Part shown: in pieces, positions 1-9,204 of the stretch
How the letters are laid out: every line of letters begins with the position of its first letter
Position numbering within the stretch: the first letter of the stretch is position 1
Made by a program: the position numbers and the translations under genes
Source of the DNA: Holophagaceae bacterium
GTDB taxonomy: Bacteria; Acidobacteriota; Holophagae; Holophagales; Holophagaceae
Direction of reading: 5' to 3'
Assembly: GCA_016722505.1 (NCBI GenBank)
Contig: JADKJH010000003.1
Span: 124,001 to 188,000 of the forward strand
DNA: 64,000 bases
Notes under the pieces: model-generated
Told to the model about the DNA's origin: nothing
Database searches by the model: none
What the model saw: the letters and a program-made list of their open reading frames with translations, nothing else

Positions 1-569
1 AGGGCTTGCAGCAGGCTGAAGAACCTCCAAGCCGCCAGGAATATGCGATGCTCTCTGAGTTGCATTGCGCACAGGATGAGCAGGGTTTCGCTGGCCTGAT
101 GGCAAGCCGCTGCGTGACTGAAAGTTGGGACCGCACCTATCCCGAGCACGAGAATGTGCCCGAGAAGATTTTTGGCGGGCACCTGATCCGCAGAGCCTAT
201 GAACAGAGTTCCATCTGCGCCGAAGAAGTGGCGCCTGGCCGCCCGGTCATCGTTGCGGTGAACCGCATCAATTTCGTTCAGCCTGTCCGCATGGGCGACA
301 AGCTTCATTTGGTGAGCCGGGCTGTCTACAGCGGCGATTGTTCTGTCTGCGTGGAGACCGACATCATGCGGATATCCAGGGACCGGAAACAGATCCATCT
401 ATCCAACGCCTGCATCTTCACCTTTGTGAATGTGGATGATGAATTGCGGCCCCAGGCCGTCCCGCGCATCCATCCCACCACCTATAGGGAGGACGCCGCA
501 TATCTGGCCGCCCACCGGCGGCGGCTTGAGCATGTCAGGCACATGGCCGCTAAGCGGGGAACAGCATGA
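1..569 (+). CDS. Acyl-CoA thioesterase, ACOT9/10-like (5' partial)
   Basis: C-terminal part of an acyl-CoA thioesterase, an enzyme that hydrolyses acyl-CoA to free acid and CoA. The gene runs off the left edge: the frame is open from base 3 and no convincing start is visible. The motif IFGGHLIRRAYE followed by VNRINFVQPVRMGDKL matches the second hotdog domain of the double-hotdog ACOT9/10 type, so an N-terminal hotdog is expected upstream of the window. The stop overlaps the start of the next gene by 4 nt (ATGA), which implies translational coupling. Family assignment is from motif memory; substrate chain length cannot be told. Confidence 0.75.
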   Translation, partial: GLQQAEEPPSRQEYAMLSELHCAQDEQGFAGLMASRCVTESWDRTYPEHENVPEKIFGGHLIRRAYEQSSICAEEVAPGRPVIVAVNRINFVQPVRMGDKLHLVSRAVYSGDCSVCVETDIMRISRDRKQIHLSNACIFTFVNVDDELRPQAVPRIHPTTYREDAAYLAAHRRRLEHVRHMAAKRGTA

Positions 570-1066
570 CCAAGCTGCTGCTCATCCGCCATGGGATCGC
601 CGGGGAATTCCGCCCAGGCCTCCCCGATTCTGAACGGGCATTGACGGAAGAAGGCTGGGCCAAGACGCGGGCGGTCATGGCGGGGCTGGTTTCACGGGAT
701 TTCATTCCGAGCCGCGGCATCAGCAGTCCCTACCGCCGCGCCATGGAAACCATGGCCTGCCTCAAGGAAGCAGCTATGGCTGTGGACCCCAAGTATGCTT
801 TTCCCGTAGGCGTGTCAGATGGATTCACGCCGGGCGGCGATGTGGAAGAAATGGATCGGTGGTTGCGCCGCCTGGTGGTCAACGCGAACAGGAAGGAGAT
901 GATCGCCATCACCAGCCACGAGCCCTTCTTGTCCAGCCTGATCGCTCAACTCACCCGCCAGCATCTCGACGTGAAAAAGGCCAGCTGCACGGTGATCGAA
1001 TGGACCGGGGAAGGCTGGAAATTCAAGCAGCACTTCAGGCCTGCGGAACTGCGCGGAGAGGAATGA
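566..1066 (+). CDS. sixA: SixA-like histidine phosphatase
   Basis: Small histidine-phosphatase (phosphoglycerate-mutase fold) of the SixA type, 166 aa, the usual length for that group. The catalytic LLIRHG motif is at residues 5-10 (phospho-accepting His9), an arginine follows in SSPYRRAMET, and the second catalytic histidine lies in ITSHEPF. SixA proteins dephosphorylate phosphohistidine on phosphotransfer or PTS proteins; which partner applies here is unknown. The start overlaps the thioesterase stop by 4 nt, so the two are co-translated. A long inverted repeat starts right at its stop codon. Confidence 0.8.
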   Translation: MTKLLLIRHGIAGEFRPGLPDSERALTEEGWAKTRAVMAGLVSRDFIPSRGISSPYRRAMETMACLKEAAMAVDPKYAFPVGVSDGFTPGGDVEEMDRWLRRLVVNANRKEMIAITSHEPFLSSLIAQLTRQHLDVKKASCTVIEWTGEGWKFKQHFRPAELRGEE

Positions 1067-1206
1067 AAAAACACTACGCGAAGGTGGCGAAGAAGCGAAG
1101 GCTTTGAAGAAAGCCTGTTCTGTTAGATCAAATTCACACTTCGCGATCTTCTTCTTCCCTTCCCTCCTCTCGACACCCGGGAGGCACGCTCGCGTAGTGT
1201 TTTTTA
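1065..1206. repeat. Long intergenic inverted repeat, 8-9 bp periodic
   Basis: The gap between the SixA-like and hydrolase genes is bounded by perfect 16-nt inverted arms, 1066-1081 and 1190-1205 (core CACTACGCGA / TCGCGTAGTG). The left arm continues into GCGAAG words at 1078, 1087 and 1095, a spacing of 9 and 8 nt. The right side carries purine/pyrimidine-biased partners of these words. RNA from either strand could fold into a long imperfect hairpin, so it may end the upstream transcript. It resembles in style the element at 9034-9197. Confidence 0.7.
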
Positions 1207-1230
1207 ACCGCCACTTTGCCACCATGGACC

Positions 1231-2148
<918 letters not shown>

Positions 2149-2178
2149 AGTCCTCACCCGCCCATCAATGGGGTTTCC

Positions 2179-3471
2179 GTGCCTAAAGAAACCGCTAGCG
2201 CCGTCTCCTTGAGCCTGACTGAGCTCAAGCAGCAGCCTATTGGCCGTCTGGCGGAACTGGCCAAAGAATTGGGCATCGAGAATCCCCTTGCTATGCGCAG
2301 GCAGGAGCTGATGTTCCGCGTGCTGGAATCCCAGGCCAGCCGGGAAGGCAATTTCTTTGCAGAGGGTGTGCTGGAAGTCCTTCCAGAAGGTTTTGGTTTC
2401 CTTCGGGCCCCGGAGCAGAACTATCTGGCGGGGCCAGAGGATATCTACGTCTCGCCATCGCAAATACGCAAATTCAATTTGCATACGGGCGACACGCTGA
2501 GCGGCATGATCCGGCCGCCCAAGGCCGAAGAAAAATTCTTCGCGCTGCTGCGCGTGGACGCAGTGAATTTCGATCCCCGACCGGTGGCCAAGGACCGGGC
2601 CCACTTCGACAACCTGGTGCCGCTGTATCCGACCTCGATGCTCAAGATGGAGCGCGACCCCGCTGAACTAAGCACCCGCGTCATGGATCTGATGACGCCC
2701 CTTGGCAAGGGACAGCGTGCTTTGATCGTTGCCCCTCCGCGCACGGGCAAGACCGTGCTGCTGCAGAACATCGCGAATTCCATCACCGCCAACCACCCAG
2801 AAGTCTTCCTCATCGTGCTGCTCATTGATGAGCGCCCTGAGGAAGTCACGGACATGGAGCGCAACGTCAAGGGCGAGGTCATCGCCTCCACTTTCGATGA
2901 GCCCGCGACACGACACGTGCAAGTGGCGGAAATGGTCATCGAAAAGGCCAAGCGATTGGTGGAACACAAGAAGGACGTGGTCATCCTGCTAGATTCCATT
3001 ACGCGTCTTGCCCGCGCCTATAACACTGTTGTGCCTCCCTCGGGCAAAGTGCTCAGCGGCGGCGTGGACAGCAATGCGCTGCAAAGGCCGAAGCGGTTCT
3101 TCGGCGCTGCGCGCAACATCGAAGAAGGCGGCAGCCTCACCATCGTCGCCACGGCGCTCATCGAAACCGGCTCGCGCATGGATGACGTGATCTTCGAGGA
3201 ATTCAAAGGCACCGGCAACAGCGAGATCGTGCTGGACCGCAAATTGAGCGACAAGCGCATCTTCCCGAGCATGGATATCCAGAAGAGCGGCACCCGCAAG
3301 GAAGACCTGATCATCGAAGCTCCCAAGCTCGCCAAGATCTGGGTCCTGCGCAAGATCCTGAGCGGCAGCGGCCCCGTGGAAAGCATGGAGCTTCTGCTGG
3401 ACCGCCTGGGCAAAGCCAAGACCAACGACGAGTTCCTGGCGAACCTGCAGGAGCCAGTGCCTAGGCGATAG
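2179..3471 (+). CDS. rho: Transcription termination factor Rho
   Basis: Hexameric RNA-dependent ATPase that ends transcription at Rho-dependent sites. At 430 aa it has the normal length. It has an N-terminal helical region, a cold-shock-like primary RNA-binding domain (GVLEVLPEGFGFLR to about residue 100), Walker A APPRTGKT near residue 185, and LLDSITRLARAYN with the Q/R-loop region beyond. The start is GTG at 2179, because upstream ATG codons are out of frame. It is apparently transcribed alone, about 30 nt after the hydrolase and its G run. There is no unusual insertion between the RNA-binding and ATPase domains. Confidence 0.97.
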   Translation: MPKETASAVSLSLTELKQQPIGRLAELAKELGIENPLAMRRQELMFRVLESQASREGNFFAEGVLEVLPEGFGFLRAPEQNYLAGPEDIYVSPSQIRKFNLHTGDTLSGMIRPPKAEEKFFALLRVDAVNFDPRPVAKDRAHFDNLVPLYPTSMLKMERDPAELSTRVMDLMTPLGKGQRALIVAPPRTGKTVLLQNIANSITANHPEVFLIVLLIDERPEEVTDMERNVKGEVIASTFDEPATRHVQVAEMVIEKAKRLVEHKKDVVILLDSITRLARAYNTVVPPSGKVLSGGVDSNALQRPKRFFGAARNIEEGGSLTIVATALIETGSRMDDVIFEEFKGTGNSEIVLDRKLSDKRIFPSMDIQKSGTRKEDLIIEAPKLAKIWVLRKILSGSGPVESMELLLDRLGKAKTNDEFLANLQEPVPRR

Positions 3472-3497
3472 GATCTGGCTTTCGTCAGGAAAAATAA

Positions 3498-4175
3498 ATG
3501 CGCCGCGCCGACCGCCTCTTCCAGATTGTGCAGATCCTCCGGCGGGACCGCCTGACGACCGCGGCCCGGTTGGCGGATGAACTGGGGATTTCCCGCCGTA
3601 CGCTCTACCGCGATGTCTCGGACCTGCAAGCTTCAGGCGTGCCCATCGAAGGCGAAGCGGGCACAGGTTACCGCCTGCCCCGGCATTTTGATCTGCCACC
3701 CATGATGTTCACCGTGGACGAAGCCGAGGCCATCTTTCTGGGGCTGAACATTGCCTCGGCCTGGGCGGATCCGGCTCTGGCCGAGGCAGCCACCACCGCT
3801 CGCCGAAAACTGAAAGCGGGGCTGACGGAAGGCCTGCGCGAGGCGTTGAAAGATTCGGTGCTGGAGGCTCCTGATTTCCATGTGGCCGAGGCGCACAAGG
3901 CGCCGCTGGGGGATTTGCGCCGCGCGGTGCGGGACCGGCTGCGCGTGCGCCTGACCTACGAGGATAGGGAGGGGCAGACCACCACGCGCCTGCTGCGCCC
4001 GCTGGGGCTCTATTTCTGGGGCGGAGCTTGGACCCTTTCAGCCTGGTGCGAGGTCCGGCAGGACTTCCGGACGTTCCGGGTGGACCGCTTCAAGTCCTGG
4101 GAGACGGATGCGCCTTTTCCCAGGGAAGCAGGTCGTGAATTGGAAGATTTCCTCGCGAAAGCCAGGAAGGAATGA
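3498..4175 (+). CDS. YafY-type HTH and WYL-domain transcriptional regulator
   Basis: DNA-binding regulator with an N-terminal helix-turn-helix (LADELGISRRTLYRDVSDLQ, about residues 24-43) and a C-terminal WYL domain (about residues 130-200, with LRPLGLYFWGGAWTLSAW), which in this family senses a ligand, often nucleic acid or nucleotide. Length 225 aa is normal. A Shine-Dalgarno-like AGGA lies upstream of the ATG. The gene lies just before a DinB-family gene, a common pairing, and they probably form one unit. Target genes are not evident. Confidence 0.88.
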   Translation: MRRADRLFQIVQILRRDRLTTAARLADELGISRRTLYRDVSDLQASGVPIEGEAGTGYRLPRHFDLPPMMFTVDEAEAIFLGLNIASAWADPALAEAATTARRKLKAGLTEGLREALKDSVLEAPDFHVAEAHKAPLGDLRRAVRDRLRVRLTYEDREGQTTTRLLRPLGLYFWGGAWTLSAWCEVRQDFRTFRVDRFKSWETDAPFPREAGRELEDFLAKARKE

Positions 4176-4237
4176 TTGCTGCCAGTACGGTGGCAGCAGG
4201 GGCTGGGAAGCTGGACATCCCTTTCAAGGAGATTCCC

Positions 4238-4741
4238 ATGTACCGACGCCTCGACGACTTCCGAAAACACTTCCAAGAGGAGGTGGCAGACACACTGAAA
4301 GTGATGCGGGCCATCCCCGATTCCGCCTCGGCCCAAGCCGTATCCCCCGCTCATCGCAACCTGCGCCGTTTGGCCTGCCATTTGGTTGAGAGCCTCGTTT
4401 CCCTGCCCGGGGAAATGGGTGTGAAGGTGGATGGCCCGGCGATGGATTCCTCCGCCGAGCGGGCCATGGGGAAAATCGCGGACCAGTACGAACTCGCCGC
4501 CGCGTCCCTGCTCGGGGAACTGGAAGCCTGGACCGATGCGGATCTGCTCAAGGAGGACACGATGTTCGGTCAGCTGGTGTGGACCCGCGGCTACACGCTG
4601 CTTGCCCTATCCATGCACCAGGCCCACCACCGCGGACAGATGACCGTCCTCATGCGCCAGGCGGGCCTGCGGGTGCCGGAGTTCTACGGCCCCGTATTGG
4701 AAAGCTTCGCCGCCATGGGCGTGCCCGCGCCGGTGGTTTAA
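4238..4741 (+). CDS. DinB-family protein
   Basis: DinB/YfiT-like four-helix-bundle protein of 167 aa. The start at 4238 is chosen because AAGGAG lies 5-6 nt upstream and because MYRRLDDF is the usual beginning of this subgroup. A longer reading from 4172 overlaps the regulator stop. Metal-binding histidines are seen in LACHLVES and SMHQAHHRGQM. In the family these bind a divalent metal in enzymes of thiol-dependent or unknown chemistry. It is probably co-transcribed with the preceding WYL regulator. The exact reaction is unknown. Confidence 0.82.
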   Translation: MYRRLDDFRKHFQEEVADTLKVMRAIPDSASAQAVSPAHRNLRRLACHLVESLVSLPGEMGVKVDGPAMDSSAERAMGKIADQYELAAASLLGELEAWTDADLLKEDTMFGQLVWTRGYTLLALSMHQAHHRGQMTVLMRQAGLRVPEFYGPVLESFAAMGVPAPVV

Positions 4742-4931
4742 GTGAATTGGCGATTCTGATCATGCACCGTGTCATCCAATGCATGGCTCAGGTTTCTTGC
4801 CTGGATGTGCGGCATGCCATAGGGAACATTTGACGCGCCATAACTCCAGGCCAAGCCGTTGCGGAGTCCCACATCCTGTGCAAAGGTGGATAAAAACACA
4901 GCAGGATCCGCCGGTGCGCCTGGAGCTATGC

Positions 4932-5822
4932 ATGGCAGACGAAAAGAAAATCACACTGGAAAGCCTGAAGTTCTACCTGGAGCAACAGGATTACCCACGG
5001 TTGCAGATGTCGATGATGGTGCTGGGCACGGCGCTGGCGGGGATGCTGGCATCCTGGGTGTTGATGCATCTCGGTGTCATCCACATGGGCTGGCGCTATG
5101 GCTGCTCCGTGATCTGCTCCTACATCGCGTTCCTGGGCCTGCTGCGCATCTGGTTGCATTTTGAGGGACGCCGCATCCAGGTGGACATGGGAGTGGATGT
5201 GGAGGACGTGGTGGATCTGGTGGATGAGGCCAGCGATATCGAATTGCCTTCCTTCCGTGGCGGTGGCGGGAGTGGTGGGTCATCTTTCCAGTCGTCGCCC
5301 CAGGCGCCCCAGGTGCCGATGCTGCTGCCCCAGCCGATGCAAGCGCAACCGGTGGCTTCCGGCGGAGGGGGTGGGTCCGGCAGCGGGGGCGGCTCCTTCG
5401 ATTTCAGTCTGGATGGCGATGAAGCAGTGGTGGTGATCCTGGTGGCCGCAGCCCTGGCTGCGGCCCTGTTAGCGGCCTTTTGGGTCATCTACCAGGCGCC
5501 GACGATTCTCGCGGACGTGGCGCTCAACGGCGCCCTCAGCGCGGGCCTGTACAAGCGGTTGAAGAAAGTGGATGAGGGCGGAAGCTGGGTGTATTCAGCC
5601 TTCAAGCGCACCGCGTTGCCCTTCGTGGTGGTCGGAATCCTTTTTGCTGTCGCAGGGCACTATATGCAGGCCTATGCGCCGGAAGCCCGCAGTGTCGGCG
5701 GTGTGTGGCAGCATTTCTCGGCACGGCACGAAGTATCAGCTCTTTCCGATGGTCAGGACATTCGTGGTCCATTCGATCCAGTGTTTGGCCGCGCTGTCCT
5801 TGCCAATCTTCAGGGCGTCTAA
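4932..5822 (+). CDS. Hypothetical four-helix membrane protein with Gly/Ser linker
   Basis: I do not recognise a family. A cytoplasmic N-terminus is followed by two hydrophobic segments (about residues 25-75), then an acidic stretch (VDMGVDVEDVVDLVDEASD), a Gly/Ser/Pro/Gln-rich linker (about 105-150), and two or more further membrane segments (about 160-190 and 235-255). ATG at 4932 is preferred since the upstream open frame is low-quality sequence. The last 87 nt overlap the 3' end of the opposite-strand gene at 5736-6506, and the final residues (after QHFSARHE) look less constrained. Nothing in the neighbourhood gives a function. Confidence 0.6.
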   Translation: MADEKKITLESLKFYLEQQDYPRLQMSMMVLGTALAGMLASWVLMHLGVIHMGWRYGCSVICSYIAFLGLLRIWLHFEGRRIQVDMGVDVEDVVDLVDEASDIELPSFRGGGGSGGSSFQSSPQAPQVPMLLPQPMQAQPVASGGGGGSGSGGGSFDFSLDGDEAVVVILVAAALAAALLAAFWVIYQAPTILADVALNGALSAGLYKRLKKVDEGGSWVYSAFKRTALPFVVVGILFAVAGHYMQAYAPEARSVGGVWQHFSARHEVSALSDGQDIRGPFDPVFGRAVLANLQGV

Positions 5823-6506
5823 GGTTTCGGCGGTGGGCTCGGAAAGAGATAGGACCGGCACGTCTGGAAGGCCGTAGGCGGCGGCACAGACCATGATCCT
5901 TGCCGCGTTTCCAAGGGTTACGACCTTGAGCTTGCCCATGGAGCGCGCATGGGCCTCGAAGATAAGCGTTTGCAGACGATCCAGATTCCAGGGGCGTGTG
6001 ATGCGATTGAAATCCACGACTTCGCCTTTGGGCGAAAACCCTGCGTAGGTCATGGCAAGTCCATGGGTGCGAGGAGGCTTGTCATCCCAAAATCCACCCC
6101 GGCCCATGGCGAAATCCTCATCCTTCTTGTGCAGCAAGCCAGCGGTGCGAAGCGCCTGCCAGACGAGATAGCTGCTGCCGTCATCATCCTGCCAGAAAGG
6201 CAAAGGTTGGTTGATGGCCTTTTGATCCGCCAGTCCGCCCACCAGCAGGATCAGGATGGCGCCCTTTTCTGGAAAAAGGGTCGGGACTTCCAGTGGCGCG
6301 AAAGTCCGTCGTTCCAGGGGGATTTCGCCGTCCGGCGCCTGACGGCGATCCTGGACCGGGGTCGCGGCGTGAGTGGTCTCCAGGGTGGACCCATTTTCGG
6401 TGCGGCGCACATAGACTCGGCCTTCTTCAAGGCGGGCCAGGATTTCCTGCACGCTGAATTTCGCGGTGATGTGCGAGGGGATATGGACTGGTTCCGTAGG
6501 TCCCAT
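5736..6506 (-). CDS. Hypothetical protein, weakly uracil-DNA-glycosylase-fold-like, downstream of FHA gene
   Basis: Protein of 256 aa without a family I can name with confidence. The central part (AILILLVGGLADQ, then a DGSSYLVWQALRTAGLL helix, and later KVVTLGNAARIM) has the spacing of the uracil-DNA-glycosylase superfamily, but the catalytic motifs are not convincing, so this is only a suggestion. It starts 7 nt after the FHA-domain gene and forms an operon with it, which suggests a phospho-dependent partner. Its 3' end overlaps the convergent membrane-protein gene by 87 nt. Confidence 0.6.
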   Translation of the reverse strand: MGPTEPVHIPSHITAKFSVQEILARLEEGRVYVRRTENGSTLETTHAATPVQDRRQAPDGEIPLERRTFAPLEVPTLFPEKGAILILLVGGLADQKAINQPLPFWQDDDGSSYLVWQALRTAGLLHKKDEDFAMGRGGFWDDKPPRTHGLAMTYAGFSPKGEVVDFNRITRPWNLDRLQTLIFEAHARSMGKLKVVTLGNAARIMVCAAAYGLPDVPVLSLSEPTAETLDALKIGKDSAAKHWIEWTTNVLTIGKS

Positions 6507-6513
6507 GCCTGCC

Positions 6514-6951
6514 TCACTTTCCCATCAATTTTGAGGCTTTCCTGGCCAGCTTTTTGAGGGGATTTGAAAGGGACTCCATGCGGGTCGTAGCCGCACCGGC
6601 ATCTTCAAGGCCCGCATCGTGAGGATCATGCACCTCCACGTAGGCCTTCCCCCTGGGTTGATGCAGCACCACCAGGAAGCCGCCCACCAGGAAACGGCAG
6701 GGCCGGTCGCTGGGCAGCACCGTGGGTTCGCCGGCCAGGAGTTTGCCCTCACCCTGATAAATGGTGGTGTTGGTGGATCCGAGATCCTGGGCCCACCATT
6801 CTCCGCCTTCGAGTTTCAAAAGCAGATGGGACCGCGAGACGCGCCCGCTGTTCAATTTCACAGGGGTCAGGTTGTTGCCGAGATTCGTCACAGCCGGATC
6901 CCTTCCCACCAGGAAAGAAGACGACGAGGGAGAGAGATCGAAGCGGCGCAT
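6514..6951 (-). CDS. FHA-domain protein
   Basis: Forkhead-associated domain protein of 145 aa. The phosphothreonine-binding signature is complete: FLVGRD, then GRVSRSHLLL, then DLGSTNTT. FHA domains bind phosphothreonine peptides, usually in Ser/Thr kinase signalling or type VI/III secretion, but no kinase or phosphatase gene lies in this window. The C-terminal 40 residues are a basic, probably helical tail (LKKLARKASKLMGK). It is the first gene of a two-gene operon reading leftward; a divergent thiolase gene begins 48 nt away. Confidence 0.85.
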   Translation of the reverse strand: MRRFDLSPSSSSFLVGRDPAVTNLGNNLTPVKLNSGRVSRSHLLLKLEGGEWWAQDLGSTNTTIYQGEGKLLAGEPTVLPSDRPCRFLVGGFLVVLHQPRGKAYVEVHDPHDAGLEDAGAATTRMESLSNPLKKLARKASKLMGK

Positions 6952-6999
6952 GTTGGATTGGAGGATGATGGATGAATTCTACCTCATGGAGGGATTTTC

Positions 7000-8178
7000 A
7001 TGGACATCCTGCTATTGCCGGGCAAACGCACGCCTTTTGCCGAATACAATGGGCTATTGCGCCACCAGCGGGCGCAGGATCTGGGCGCGCATGCGGGAAG
7101 AGCCGCGCTCCAGGCGGCATCAGTGGATCCAGCGCACATTGACCACGTGGTCTTCGGCATGGTGCTTCACACCACCGCGGACGCGCTCTACGCCGCGCGC
7201 CATGTGGGTTTGAATTCGGGCGTGCCCCAGGAAATCCCGGCGCTGTTAGTAAACCGCCTATGCGGCTCGGGGTTCGAGGCTGTGGCCGACGCCGCGCGAA
7301 TGTTGAAAGCGGGCGATGCAAAAGCCGTCCTGGCGGGAGGCATGGAGGCCATGAGCCAGGCGCCCTTCGTGTTGCGGGGCGACCTGCGGTCAGGGTTGAA
7401 GCTAGGGCAGGGCAAGCTTGAAGACAGCTTGATGCAGGGGCTCTATGACACGCAATGCGGATTGTACATGGCCCAGACCGCCGAGAATATCGCCAAGGAC
7501 CGCGCCATCACCCGGGAAGCCCAGGATGCTTTCTCCGCCAGGAGTCAGGCCCGCGCTGAGGCCGCCTGGAATTCCGGGATCTATGCGGATGAAGTCGCGC
7601 CCATGGAAGTGCCGCAAGGACGCAAGACCATCACAGTGGACTACGACGACCACATGAGGCCCGGGACGACCGCCGAGGCTTTGTCAAAACTGCCTGCGGC
7701 CTTTGGGAAAGATGGAACCGTCACAGGCGGCAACGCTTCCGGCATCGTGGATGGCGCCGCCGCGATGGTGGTGACCACCAGTGACGAAGCCGCAAAACGG
7801 GGCTGGAAGCCGATCGCGCGGCTGGTGGCTTCCAGCGCCGTGGGCGTGGAGCCTGCGCGCATGGGCCTGGGGCCGGTGCCCGCGATCCGCGCCGTCCTCG
7901 AAAAAGCGGAGCTGAAGCTCGCCGACATGGATTTCATCGAGGTGAATGAAGCCTTCGCCGCCCAATGCTTGGCCGTGATGCACGATCTCGATCTGGATCC
8001 AGAAAAGACCAATGTGGATGGCGGCGCCATCGCCATCGGCCATCCTTTGGGCGCCAGCGGATCACGGCTGCTGCTGCACCTGGCTTATCGATTGCGGGCC
8101 ACCGGCAAACGCTACGGCCTGGCCTCCGCCTGCATCGGCGGTGGCATGGGCATGGCCGTCATCATCGAACGTTGTTGA
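7000..8178 (+). CDS. Acetyl-CoA C-acetyltransferase (thiolase)
   Basis: Thiolase of 392 aa, which condenses two acetyl-CoA or cleaves 3-ketoacyl-CoA. The acyl-binding Cys88 lies in NRLCGSG. The remaining catalytic blocks are NEAFAAQ, GGAIAIGHPLGASGSR and the C-terminal CIGGGMG with the second Cys. ATG at 7000 has GGAGGGA just upstream. It is monocistronic, and neither partner beta-oxidation genes nor a phaB-like gene is beside it, so direction (biosynthetic or degradative) is open. Confidence 0.93.
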   Translation: MDILLLPGKRTPFAEYNGLLRHQRAQDLGAHAGRAALQAASVDPAHIDHVVFGMVLHTTADALYAARHVGLNSGVPQEIPALLVNRLCGSGFEAVADAARMLKAGDAKAVLAGGMEAMSQAPFVLRGDLRSGLKLGQGKLEDSLMQGLYDTQCGLYMAQTAENIAKDRAITREAQDAFSARSQARAEAAWNSGIYADEVAPMEVPQGRKTITVDYDDHMRPGTTAEALSKLPAAFGKDGTVTGGNASGIVDGAAAMVVTTSDEAAKRGWKPIARLVASSAVGVEPARMGLGPVPAIRAVLEKAELKLADMDFIEVNEAFAAQCLAVMHDLDLDPEKTNVDGGAIAIGHPLGASGSRLLLHLAYRLRATGKRYGLASACIGGGMGMAVIIERC

Positions 8179-8188
8179 ACCGTCCGAT

Positions 8189-9031
8189 TTAAAACGAGAC
8201 TCCCATTTCCATCTGGTTCATTGCGTCCACTTGAAAACCGATGTGTTCGAAGAACTCAGCTCCCATTGACTCTGGTAACAGCGGTGGGAAATGGATGGCA
8301 TGGCCGGGATACATGGTGGCCAATGCGCTGAGGAGCCTCGTGGCCAGGCGCTGCCGCCGATGCCCGGGCCGGACGTACAAGCCGCGGAGCACCAGCATGT
8401 CATCGGAGGTTCCGTAGACCAGGGCCCAAGCCTTGCCGTCGAGACTCGCTACCCGCGCCGGAGCGCCCAGCACAGCCAATGTTTCCGGCTCCAATTGCCA
8501 GGGCAAGTCTGCGGGCTCGGAGGATGCGGCATGCTTCCAGGCCGGAGTGTCATGAAATTCCAGCGCGGCGGGTTCCTTACCCGGTGATAGCCAGGTGCGG
8601 CCGACCAATCGCCGCAGGGTGCGAAATCCTTCGCGTTCATATAGCGTTCGAGCCGCGGAATTATCTTCGAAGACTTCCAAGCGCATCTCCCGGTCCCCCC
8701 CACCCTGGCGATTCTCGGCATCAGCCAGGACTTTGCGCAGGAGCATCAATCCCAGGCCCTGGCAACGGGCTTCCTCGGCGACACCCATCGCCGCAAGGCG
8801 GCTGCGGCAACCTCTTCTGGCGATGAACGCGAAGCCCGAGGGCTCGCCATTCCTCAACGCGATTTTGGAGGCGTGGAGATCCACGTTCTCGGTGCGGATG
8901 CGATGGCTCAGCCCCTCGACGCTCAAGCCGACCGGGAACAAGTAACCTTTGAAGCCGCGGTTGAACAGCGCGGTCAGCGCATCAAGGCTGAATCCGGATG
9001 CGCTGAGAACGTCGATCTGCGGGCTAGGCAT
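8189..9031 (-). CDS. Protein with two GNAT acetyltransferase domains
   Basis: N-acetyltransferase of 280 aa with two GNAT folds. The first (about residues 20-145) has the acetyl-CoA-binding loop in VAEEARCQGLGLMLLRKV. The second, C-terminal one has VRPGHRRQRLATRLL. The ATG at 9031 (MPSPQIDVLS) is chosen because reading further upstream enters the palindromic repeat at 9034-9197, which is not protein-like. It converges with the thiolase gene with only 10 nt between stops. Substrate unknown. Confidence 0.82.
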   Translation of the reverse strand: MPSPQIDVLSASGFSLDALTALFNRGFKGYLFPVGLSVEGLSHRIRTENVDLHASKIALRNGEPSGFAFIARRGCRSRLAAMGVAEEARCQGLGLMLLRKVLADAENRQGGGDREMRLEVFEDNSAARTLYEREGFRTLRRLVGRTWLSPGKEPAALEFHDTPAWKHAASSEPADLPWQLEPETLAVLGAPARVASLDGKAWALVYGTSDDMLVLRGLYVRPGHRRQRLATRLLSALATMYPGHAIHFPPLLPESMGAEFFEHIGFQVDAMNQMEMGVSF

Positions 9032-9033
9032 CG

Positions 9034-9197
9034 GGACCACAAAGAAATAGAAACCACTAAGGAAAAAGGGGAAAGATAAAAAAGCGGACCACAAAGTCAC
9101 TAAGACACAAAGAAAATCTTTCTTTCTGTCTTGGTGGTCCATTTCTTTTTCTTGGAATGCCCTTTTTCGTCTTAGTGGTTATGCATGCCTTCGTGGT
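9034..9197. repeat. About 160-bp imperfect palindrome with 8-bp ACWAAG units
   Basis: A long imperfect inverted repeat fills the gap between the GNAT and cytochrome genes. Inner arms pair GGACCAC at 9086 with GTGGTCC near 9134-9140. Outer arms pair ACCACAAAG near 9035 and AACCACTAAG near 9052 with CTTAGTGGTT at 9171-9180 and CTTCGTGGT at 9189-9197. The words ACAAAG, ACTAAG and ACAAAG start at 9091, 9099 and 9107, an 8-nt period. It is AT-richer than its neighbours and could form a very long hairpin. Confidence 0.8.
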
Positions 9198-9204
9198 TCG
9201 GCAG

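Noticed and set aside
9032..9142. N-terminal extension of the GNAT gene into the 9-kb palindrome
   Set aside because: The added residues are Phe-rich repeat translation without counterpart in acetyltransferases.
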